A DNA stretch of 15,177 nucleotides from Deltaproteobacteria bacterium (GTDB taxonomy: Bacteria > Desulfobacterota > DSM-4660 > Desulfatiglandales > B25-G16): contig QMLT01000013.1 of NCBI GenBank assembly GCA_003646875.1, positions 1-15,177 of the forward strand. The letters run 5' to 3'. The first letter of the stretch is position 1, and each line of letters begins with the position of its first letter. Made by a program: the position numbers and the translations under genes. The notes beneath the pieces were generated by a model that was not told where the DNA came from, ran no database searches, and was given only the letters and a program-made list of their open reading frames with translations. Of this stretch, positions 7,766 through 14,285 are shown piece after piece.

Positions 7766-7808
7766 GTTTGCCTTTAATGTTGATTACTTTAGCTAAAGGT
7801 AGGCGAAC

Positions 7809-8018
7809 ATGAGAAAGATGCTTAAATGGTTATTTATACTATTAGCTGTGTTATCTATCCCTGTCGGGTTTTTCATCAAACACGAGCATGCCGTCTTTTT
7901 TTGGGACAAAATACCGTCAATTGAGGCAATTTTTGGTGTTATCGGGGCCTTTCTCCTTATATTGGCCACAGCCATACTGACTTCCTTTGCACAAAAGAAG
8001 GAGGATTTTTATGATTAA
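7809..8018 (+). CDS. Small two-helix membrane protein, HEH/EDFYD type, copy 2
   Basis: A 69-residue paralogue of the protein at 5492-5704, with two hydrophobic helices (about residues 6-22 and 40-58) joined by K-H-E-H-A-V-F-F-W-D-K-I-P-S-I-E-A-I-F-G, and a charged C-terminus Q-K-K-E-D-F-Y-D. Compared with copy 1, the H-E-H, F-W-x-K-I-P and A-I-F-G positions and the E-D-aromatic-Y-D terminus are kept while the helices have drifted. It overlaps the following NuoL-like gene by 8 nt, exactly as copy 1 does. The start ATG is preceded by aaggtagg. The function is unknown. The strict pairing suggests it helps insert, stabilise or gate its large partner. Confidence 0.85.
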   Translation: MRKMLKWLFILLAVLSIPVGFFIKHEHAVFFWDKIPSIEAIFGVIGAFLLILATAILTSFAQKKEDFYD

Positions 8019-9774
8019 GGCTATTCCACCTGCCTTTTTCTTTATTCTTGGGGCAATGCTGATTCCCTTTTTCAAGGGAAAAGTTAAACAGCTATATATG
8101 CTCATGATCCCTGCGCTGGCATTTTTAGATATCTTATATCTAACTCCAGGCACAAGCTGGGTATATAACTTTTTAGGTTATGACCTCATCTTTTGCCAGG
8201 TTGATAGACTGAGTCTGGTAGTGGGATATATCTTTATCATTATAGGGTTTTTGGCCATACTCTATAGTCTACATGTAAAGCAAGATGGTCAACATATAGC
8301 AGCCTTCCTGTATGTTGGAAGCTCTTTAGGCGTTGTCTTTGCTGGAGATTTGTTTAGCCTATATGCCTTCTGGGAAATTATGGCCGTGACATCTGTTTTT
8401 CTCATATGGTTTCAAAAAGACAGGGAATCCCTAAACGCGGGCTTTAGGTATATTTTAATGCACATATTTGGTGGCTGTAGCCTGTTAGCTGGTATTATTA
8501 TTTATACTATCAGTAAAGGATCCATTAGCGTGGTTCAAATGCAACCTGGTTTCGCATACTGGCTCATACTTATTGGGTTTGGACTTAACACCGCCTTTAT
8601 CCCTATTCATACATGGTTGCCAGATGCATACCCTGAAGGGACTATCACAGGGAGTGTTTTTCTTTCCGTTTTCACTACAAAAACAGGTGTATATGCATTA
8701 GCCAGATGTTTTGCAGGCACTGATTTTATAGCCTATATGGGCGGGATCATGGCGGTATACGGTGTTATATTTGCGTTACTTCAGAATGACGCTCGAAGAC
8801 TCCTTGCCTACCATATTGTCAGCCAGGTAGGATACATGGTCGCAGGCATTGGAATAGGAACCGCACTTGGTGTAAATGGTGGGATAGCCCATGTCTTTAA
8901 TCACATTTTGTATAAGGCATTACTCTTTATGGGTATGGGATCTGTTATCTATATGACCGGAAAAAGAAAGTTAACAGATATGGGGGGTCTAGCAAAGTTT
9001 ATGCCTGTTACCTGTATTACCTTTCTCATAGCTGCCCTTTCCATTTCCGGTGCACCAGGATTTAATGGGTTTGTAAGTAAGGGGATGGTTATAGCCTCTG
9101 CGGTCGAGGCGCACATGCCCGCATTAGAGCTCATGTTGATCCTGGCATCCGTGGGAACATTTCTCTCCTTTGTGAAACTTGGTTATTTTGCCTTCTTTGC
9201 TAAAAACCCAGAGATAAGCTCCAAGGAGGCCCCCTTTAATATGCAACTTGCCATGGGCTTGACCGCTTTTTTATGTGTGTTTATTGGTCTTTACCCTAAA
9301 ATTCTCTTTGACATACTTCCCTATAACGTGGTTAGTTATCACCCTTTTACACTCTCCCATATATTTGGCGTTATTCAACTCTTTATGTTAGCCGGAGTAG
9401 CATTTATATTAGCCAAGGCCATGGTTGTGCCTCACAGAGCAACTATCTTAGATTTTGACTATTTCTATCGAATGGGAGGAAGGGGTCTAATATGGTTAAG
9501 CGCTGTGCCTATGAGCAACTTAAGGACTACATTGCAGGTGCGCTTTTCCAGGGCAGTATATATCATTGCCCGATTAGCCCGAAACCCTATCTCGATCCTC
9601 GAGATACTAACAGCATATGTTTATTTAAGAATCACAAAAGGGCTGAGATATGTAAGCGGATATTCTTCTGGTGAGACGTATGACGAAGACTTATATAGAA
9701 GACCCATGGGTGTGGGAGTTCTTTTGGCAATTATATTTCTCTTTGCTTTTGCTTTGATTTATTTTATTTTTTAA
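8011..9774 (+). CDS. NuoL-like antiporter subunit with C-terminal extension, copy 2
   Basis: A 587-residue paralogue of the subunit at 5697-7553, with the same domain order. Conserved residues are E122 (F-W-E-I-M-A-V, TM5), K224 (F-T-T-K-T-G-V-Y, TM8) and H294-x3-H298-x3-K302 (H-V-F-N-H-I-L-Y-K). Again the TM7 Lys position is Asn (N193, L-N-T-A-F-I-P-I-H-T-W-L-P-D-A-Y). The extension starts near residue 479 (D-F-D-Y-F-Y-R) and ends in D-E-D-L-Y-R-R-P-M-G-V-G-V with a final helix. It lacks copy 1's acidic loop and a roughly 17-residue insert before the Y-R-R-P motif. I chose ATG at 8011, which has an aaggagg site and overlaps the upstream small gene by 8 nt, mirroring copy 1; the upstream ATG at 7987 lies within that gene. 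This is the last gene of the operon. Confidence 0.9.
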   Translation: MIKAIPPAFFFILGAMLIPFFKGKVKQLYMLMIPALAFLDILYLTPGTSWVYNFLGYDLIFCQVDRLSLVVGYIFIIIGFLAILYSLHVKQDGQHIAAFLYVGSSLGVVFAGDLFSLYAFWEIMAVTSVFLIWFQKDRESLNAGFRYILMHIFGGCSLLAGIIIYTISKGSISVVQMQPGFAYWLILIGFGLNTAFIPIHTWLPDAYPEGTITGSVFLSVFTTKTGVYALARCFAGTDFIAYMGGIMAVYGVIFALLQNDARRLLAYHIVSQVGYMVAGIGIGTALGVNGGIAHVFNHILYKALLFMGMGSVIYMTGKRKLTDMGGLAKFMPVTCITFLIAALSISGAPGFNGFVSKGMVIASAVEAHMPALELMLILASVGTFLSFVKLGYFAFFAKNPEISSKEAPFNMQLAMGLTAFLCVFIGLYPKILFDILPYNVVSYHPFTLSHIFGVIQLFMLAGVAFILAKAMVVPHRATILDFDYFYRMGGRGLIWLSAVPMSNLRTTLQVRFSRAVYIIARLARNPISILEILTAYVYLRITKGLRYVSGYSSGETYDEDLYRRPMGVGVLLAIIFLFAFALIYFIF

Positions 9775-9792
9775 AAACGCGGTAACTATTCA

Positions 9793-9898
9793 GCCACGAA
9801 GACACAAAGCCCCAAAGAAGAAGAAAGACATAAATTGGATAAAGAAGGCTATTATAAAGAATAATTCTATAATCTTGGTGCCTTGGTGCCTTTGTGGC
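9793..9898. repeat. Degenerate intergenic inverted repeat (GCCAC-AAG-CAC type)
   Basis: The arms 9793-9817 and 9874-9898 (the latter reverse-complemented) agree at 19 of 25 positions. Each arm is itself built from short reiterations resembling CCACGAAG/GCACCAAG. They flank an AT-rich centre of about 56 bases. No open frame fits. The element sits between the end of the antiporter operon and the usp gene, so it may act as a bidirectional structure or be a remnant of a spreading intergenic repeat. No T-tract follows it. Confidence 0.55.
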
Positions 9899-9968
9899 AA
9901 TATACCTCAGTAATTACAAGCAGGAGGGTTAAACTATCTAAAATACGTTAAAAAAAGGAGAGCCGGTT

Positions 9969-10814
9969 ATGGAAATCAAAAAGATGATATTTGTAACAGA
10001 TTTTGAAGAATTGTGGTTTGATGCCTTACGATCATTAATGGTTCTTAGAGAATCAGGCCTTGATCATGTGGTGCTCATGCATGTGATAGACCGTAGTATA
10101 GGCTATTATACTACGGATGAAAAGAAGAGGCTTACGGCAATGGCTGAAGTCCGTTTTGTAGATTGGGCGCAAAGTCTATTTGAGGAGGGCATGGAATGTG
10201 GATCATACATCGTGGTTGGAGATACGGTTTCTAAGGTTCTTGAAACCGAGAAAGAGGAAGAGGCAGATCTTATTGTGATAAGTCGTCAGAAGAGGACCAA
10301 ACTGCAAAAGCTCTATATTGATTCTAAGACAATAGAACTAATTAGAAAGACTACAACACCGATCCTGGTGCATAAATACAAGTTAGACTCCGGCAAGGTG
10401 AATGACAGGCTGTTTGAGAGGCCGCTTTTGGCAACGGATTTTTCCCCTCCAGCTAATAGAGCACTGGAGTTTTTAGTCGGTATTAAAAATTCTATCAAAA
10501 AGCTACAAGTAATCCACGTTGAAACTGAGAAGGCCATGGAGGGTCTGGGGAGAAGGGGGCTTCAGAAAATGGAAAGGGAGAATAGAAAAAAACTCGATGA
10601 ATTATGTGAAGCCCTTGAAGGTGAAGGAATAGAAGCAGAATATCACCTCTACATCGGCGATTTCACCCAGATTGAAAATGCAGCCCGGGAACGTGATGCC
10701 ACTCTCATTGCCACAGGAACGAGTGGAAAGAGCGCCTGGCAGGCGAGGTGGTTGGGAAGTGTTTCTCAGCAGGTGGCAGAGGTATCAGAGTTGCCTACAC
10801 TATTAGTTCCTTAA
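9969..10814 (+). CDS. Tandem-domain universal stress protein (UspA family)
   Basis: A 281-residue soluble protein made of two Usp domains (about residues 1-137 and 148-281). Each begins with a beta strand then T-D-F (I-F-V-T-D-F at the N-terminus, L-L-A-T-D-F-S at the C-terminal domain) and each ends in P-x-L-V. The C-terminal domain has an intact nucleotide-binding pattern G-x2-G-x9-G-S (G-T-S-G ... L-G-S). The N-terminal domain has lost these glycines (S-R-Q-K-R-T-K-L-Q-K-L), so it probably does not bind ATP. Tandem Usp proteins usually pair a binding and a non-binding half. The ribosome binding site aggag lies just upstream of ATG. It sits alone between the antiporter operon and the kinase genes; a stress-signalling role linked to either is inference. 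Confidence 0.92.
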   Translation: MEIKKMIFVTDFEELWFDALRSLMVLRESGLDHVVLMHVIDRSIGYYTTDEKKRLTAMAEVRFVDWAQSLFEEGMECGSYIVVGDTVSKVLETEKEEEADLIVISRQKRTKLQKLYIDSKTIELIRKTTTPILVHKYKLDSGKVNDRLFERPLLATDFSPPANRALEFLVGIKNSIKKLQVIHVETEKAMEGLGRRGLQKMERENRKKLDELCEALEGEGIEAEYHLYIGDFTQIENAARERDATLIATGTSGKSAWQARWLGSVSQQVAEVSELPTLLVP

Positions 10815-10860
10815 TCAAGGAAGAGAAGGCGGTCAGAGGCATTGAAATTCAGGAATATAT

Positions 10861-10880
10861 TGAAATATCAGGATATTTCA
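10861..10880. promoter_or_regulatory. Perfect AT-rich palindrome between usp and kinase gene
   Basis: TGAAATATC and GATATTTCA form a perfect 9-bp inverted repeat around a 2-base centre, followed by GTTTTTC. It lies 47 nt after the usp stop and 96 nt before the kinase start. Two readings are possible. It may be an operator for a dimeric regulator of the kinase gene. It may instead be a weak intrinsic terminator for usp (8-bp stem, CAGG loop, then a short T-run). The stem is AT-rich, which argues against efficient termination. Confidence 0.4.
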
Positions 10881-10976
10881 GTTTTTCAGAGGAATTGTAG
10901 TCCAGGAAGTTGTAAGGATGAACATGATGCTCAATGTAAATAGAATTCTGTCCTATTGATCGTAAGAAGGGATAAG

Positions 10977-12668
10977 ATGAGGGATATTTTAAATAATTCC
11001 AACATCGCTGTGGTCGGAGGAGGCAGGGTCTGCAAGGCTATGCTTAAGATCGTCATGGGAAAGAATTTCCATCAGAAAATGGCCATCCTCGGCGTAGCGG
11101 ATATAAATGAGCGGGCCGAGGGCCTTGTATATGCCAGAGAGAAAGGGATATTTACAACCCTGAATTATAGAGACCTCTATAACATCGAAGGGCTGGATCT
11201 GATCATAGAGGTAACGGGAGATGATCGGTTACTGGAGGAAATCAAGTCGACGAAACCAGGCAATGTAAGGCTTATAGACCATCTTGAGGCTATGTCAGTC
11301 TGGGATTTCCTTCAGATCGAAGAACAAAGCGCGAGGAGTCAAAGGGAGCTAAGGGAACATATATGCGAACCAGATAAGATCGAGAAGGAATTTGCCTTAT
11401 TCTCCCATCAGCTTGCCAGGATCGTGGAGGAAAGGACCAGGCACCTGCAGGCCGTAGAGAGAGAAATTGTTGAAAGGGAGAGGGCGCTGTCGCAGATAAT
11501 CGACGGAAATACTATACCAACCTTTGTGATAAATAAGGACCATATTGTGACCCACTGGAACAGGGCCTGCGAAAAATTTTTTGGCTATAAGGCTGAGGAG
11601 ATAGTGGGAACCAATAAGCAGTGGCTACCCTTCAGGCCGGAAAAAAGGCCTATAATGGCAGATGTTATAGTGGATGAAATGGAGGAAGACGAAATAGATA
11701 AATACTATGGCCATAGTTGGCGGAAGTCGGCTCTCATCGAAGGCGCGTATGAGGCAGAGGAATTCTTTCCACACATAGGCGAGAAAGGCAAATGGCTCTT
11801 CTTTACGGCTTCGCCGATTAAAAATGCCGATGGGAAGACAGTCGGCTCAATTGAAACCTTCTGGGATACAACAGAGCGCAGAGAGGCACAGGCGGCATTG
11901 CAGAGAGCGCATGATGAGCTGGAGCAAAAAACGACGGAACTTGAGCAAGCAAACATAGAGCTAAAAAAGCTTGATGAACTTAGATCTTCTTTTCTGGCAA
12001 ATATGTCCCATGAACTCAGGACCCCGCTTAATTCTATAATTGGCTATACGGAACTGCTCATAGATAGGATAGATGGGGATGTTAACGAAGAGCAAGAGAA
12101 CAGCCTGAAAAAGATCCATAATAATGCTAAAAATTTGCTCACCTTAATCAATGAAATTTTGGATATGTCCAGGATTGAATCTGGAAAGGTAGAATTAGAC
12201 TTGAGAGCAGTAGATTTACAGGATATTATACAAGAGACAGTCTATGCCCTTGAACCATTGATAAACAAAAAGCAGTTGATTATAAACACAGATTTTGATG
12301 AAAATTTACCACTGGCATATGCAGACCCCGATAGGGTCAGGCAAGTGATAACAAATCTACTGCATAATGCCATTAAATTTACCTCGGAGGGGAGCATTAC
12401 CTTAAGCACGAGACGGCCACAGAAAACTAAATTCGTTGAGGTCTGTATTGCAGACACCGGTATGGGAATCAGAAAAAAAGATTTTGATAAGTTATTTGAT
12501 ATGTTTACACCCCTCGATACATCAGCTACACGTCCACATGGAGGTGTCGGCTTAGGGCTTAGTATTTGCAAAAGACTGGTTGAAATGCAGGGTGGTAATA
12601 TCTGGGTAGAGAGCAAATACGGAGAGGGCAGTAAGTTTTACTTCACCTTGCCTGTAAATGAAGAATAG
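10977..12668 (+). CDS. Cytoplasmic histidine kinase: Rossmann-like domain, PAS, HisKA, HATPase
   Basis: A 563-residue kinase without membrane segments. Residues 8-110 look like a dinucleotide-binding Rossmann fold: beta1 with V-V-G14-G-G16-R-V-C19, an acidic residue D42 at the end of beta2 (suggesting NAD rather than NADP), and L-D-L-I-I-E78-V-T-G-D82, as in homoserine dehydrogenase/GAPDH-type domains. A helical linker follows (115-170), then PAS (about 171-300), a coiled coil, and HisKA with H345 in S-H-E-L-R-T-P. The HATPase domain has N-L-L-H-N-A-I-K-F-T, D-T-G-M-G-I and G-G-V-G-L-G-L. I chose ATG at 10977 with AAGGG 5 nt upstream; an in-frame TTG at 10956 has no such site. There is no receiver; the next gene supplies one. 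The probable signal is redox or nucleotide state, by inference. Confidence 0.88.
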   Translation: MRDILNNSNIAVVGGGRVCKAMLKIVMGKNFHQKMAILGVADINERAEGLVYAREKGIFTTLNYRDLYNIEGLDLIIEVTGDDRLLEEIKSTKPGNVRLIDHLEAMSVWDFLQIEEQSARSQRELREHICEPDKIEKEFALFSHQLARIVEERTRHLQAVEREIVERERALSQIIDGNTIPTFVINKDHIVTHWNRACEKFFGYKAEEIVGTNKQWLPFRPEKRPIMADVIVDEMEEDEIDKYYGHSWRKSALIEGAYEAEEFFPHIGEKGKWLFFTASPIKNADGKTVGSIETFWDTTERREAQAALQRAHDELEQKTTELEQANIELKKLDELRSSFLANMSHELRTPLNSIIGYTELLIDRIDGDVNEEQENSLKKIHNNAKNLLTLINEILDMSRIESGKVELDLRAVDLQDIIQETVYALEPLINKKQLIINTDFDENLPLAYADPDRVRQVITNLLHNAIKFTSEGSITLSTRRPQKTKFVEVCIADTGMGIRKKDFDKLFDMFTPLDTSATRPHGGVGLGLSICKRLVEMQGGNIWVESKYGEGSKFYFTLPVNEE

Positions 12669-12732
12669 CCTATTTTAATTTAGAAATACTAGAAAAGATT
12701 GCCTAATAAACAGCGTTTAGTCACGAATAGTT

Positions 12733-13134
12733 ATGCGCAATAAAGGAATTCAGAAAGGTTCATCACGGAAAATCTTAGTGGTTGAGGATAATCAGGATAA
12801 CCGGGAATTGGTGGTTAAGGTCTTGAAGATCAATGGCTATAAGGTAATTGAAGCAGTTGATGGTGAAGAGGCTATAGAAAAAACAAAGACTGAAAACCCT
12901 GATCTGATACTTATGGATCTTTTTATCCCAAAGATAGATGGCTATGAGGTAACAACAAGATTAAAGACTGATAGAGACCTCAGGCGTATACCGATAATTG
13001 CACTAACAGCCCATGCAATGAAAGGGGATATGGAAAAGGCTTTAGCCGCGGGTTGTGACTACTATATTCCTAAGCCCATTGATGTCCGGGAATTACCTAA
13101 CCAAATCAAGAATTTCCTGAAGCCTAGCCCATAA
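12733..13134 (+). CDS. Single-domain response regulator (CheY/DivK-like receiver)
   Basis: A 133-residue stand-alone receiver. The acidic pocket is E18-D19, the phospho-acceptor is D62 (L-I-L-M-D-L-F-I-P), the switch residue is T92 (I-A-L-T-A-H-A-M), and the conserved Lys is K114 (P-K-P). Spacing T92 to K114 is the normal 22. The A-L-T-A-H-A-M-K-G-D segment is typical of receivers that accept phosphate from hybrid-type kinases. A charged 11-residue leader precedes the domain. No clear ribosome binding site precedes ATG, and the intergenic gap is 64 nt. There is no output domain, so it probably acts by protein contact or as a phosphorelay intermediate. Its likely donor is the adjacent kinase at 10977-12668. 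Confidence 0.92.
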   Translation: MRNKGIQKGSSRKILVVEDNQDNRELVVKVLKINGYKVIEAVDGEEAIEKTKTENPDLILMDLFIPKIDGYEVTTRLKTDRDLRRIPIIALTAHAMKGDMEKALAAGCDYYIPKPIDVRELPNQIKNFLKPSP

Positions 13135-13154
13135 TCAATATATAGAAAATTTAA

Positions 13155-14285
13155 ATGACGAACAAGGCTAAAATATTAATAGTTGATGATGATATCGACA
13201 CTGTTGAATTACTGACCAAGAGGCTGCGCGCTGAAGGGTATCATACCTCAGAGGCCTATGATGGAGAGCAGGCCCTGCAACAGGTAGTGGAATATCAGCC
13301 TGACTTAATACTATTAGATATAATGATGCCCAAAATAGATGGCTATGAGGTATGCAGAAGGCTAAAAGGTTCTGAAGATACCAAACTCATCCCCACTATT
13401 ATGCTAACTGCTAAGGGAAAGATACCTGATAAAGTGAAGGGATTGGGCATTGGGGCAGATGATTATATAGCCAAGCCCTTTGATTACAGAGAACTCTCCC
13501 AAAGGGTCCGGCACTGGACCGCGGTCAAGATGGAGGTGGAGGAACGATTAACCAAGATAAGGCAACTGGAAAAAGAACTAATTCAATCAGAAAGATTGGC
13601 GGCTGTTGGGCAAACCGTAGCCAGTCTTGCCCATTATGTGAAAAATATTTTGTTTGGCCTGAAGGGTGGGGTCTATTTGGTAAACGAGGCCCTTAAAGAA
13701 GATGATACAGATTCCCTTAAGGACGGCTGGGATTTGGTAGAAAGTAACATGGGCAGGATTTCAGGTCTGGTCCTTGATCTGCTTGAGTATTCCAGAGAAC
13801 GCAAGCCAGAATATGAAAAATGTTTCCCCAATGAGATTGCAGATGATGTCTGTAAACTTTCGCAAGAGAGCGCAAAGGAATATAGTATCAAGATTATTAA
13901 AGATTTTGATCCTTCCATGGGTGAAGTAGTTATGGACCCTAAAGGTATTCATCGCTGTTTGCTTAATCTGGTTTCAAATGCCATAGATGCCTGTATTTAT
14001 GACTCTAATGAAGAGAAGAAATGGGTAGTGCAGGTAAGGACAACCCTTGAAGATGATAGCATGGTCAAATTTGAGGTATCTGACAACGGTTGTGGTATGG
14101 ATGAAGAGACCAAAGAAAAGCTATTTACCAGTTTTTTTACCACCAAAGAGGGAAGAGGCACTGGTCTTGGGCTCCTGAATACCCAGAAGATAGTCCAGGA
14201 ACATGGTGGAACCATTACTGTAAACTCACAACCCGGAAAGGGATCAACGTTTACCATTCGAATGCCATATAGGGATGTAGCGTAA
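13155..14285 (+). CDS. Receiver-histidine kinase hybrid (REC-HisKA-HATPase)
   Basis: A 376-residue soluble protein. The N-terminal receiver (about 1-122) has D11-D12, phospho-acceptor D55 (L-L-D-I-M-M-P-K), T85 and K107. A coiled-coil linker (128-148, rich in E, R, K, L) joins the kinase core. The dimerisation helix carries H160 in S-L-A-H-Y-V-K-N-I-L, where the residue after His is Tyr, not the usual Glu/Asp, and K-N is kept. The HATPase domain has N-L-V-S-N-A-I-D-A (N box), D-N-G-C-G-M and G-R-G-T-G-L-G-L, followed by a V-Q-E-H-G-G strand-helix and G-K-G-S-T-F-T-I. The input receiver probably tunes kinase activity in response to an upstream kinase. It starts 20 nt after the lone receiver gene, so they are probably co-transcribed. 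Its last codons lie in a fold-back repeat. Confidence 0.92.
   Translation: MTNKAKILIVDDDIDTVELLTKRLRAEGYHTSEAYDGEQALQQVVEYQPDLILLDIMMPKIDGYEVCRRLKGSEDTKLIPTIMLTAKGKIPDKVKGLGIGADDYIAKPFDYRELSQRVRHWTAVKMEVEERLTKIRQLEKELIQSERLAAVGQTVASLAHYVKNILFGLKGGVYLVNEALKEDDTDSLKDGWDLVESNMGRISGLVLDLLEYSRERKPEYEKCFPNEIADDVCKLSQESAKEYSIKIIKDFDPSMGEVVMDPKGIHRCLLNLVSNAIDACIYDSNEEKKWVVQVRTTLEDDSMVKFEVSDNGCGMDEETKEKLFTSFFTTKEGRGTGLGLLNTQKIVQEHGGTITVNSQPGKGSTFTIRMPYRDVA

Noticed and set aside
7618..7812. 64-codon plus-strand open frame in the spacer between the two modules.
   Set aside because: It lies in GC-rich repeat sequence, gives a Pro/Gly/Arg-rich product without domain features, and has no ribosome binding site.
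1..9774. Membrane-bound hydrogenase or complex I proper.
   Set aside because: No NiFe-hydrogenase large/small subunit, iron-sulfur protein or NuoB/C/D/H/I homologue is visible; only the membrane antiporter part is present.
10956..10976. Upstream TTG start for the Rossmann-kinase.
   Set aside because: No Shine-Dalgarno before it, whereas AAGGG precedes the ATG at 10977 and the domain begins naturally there.
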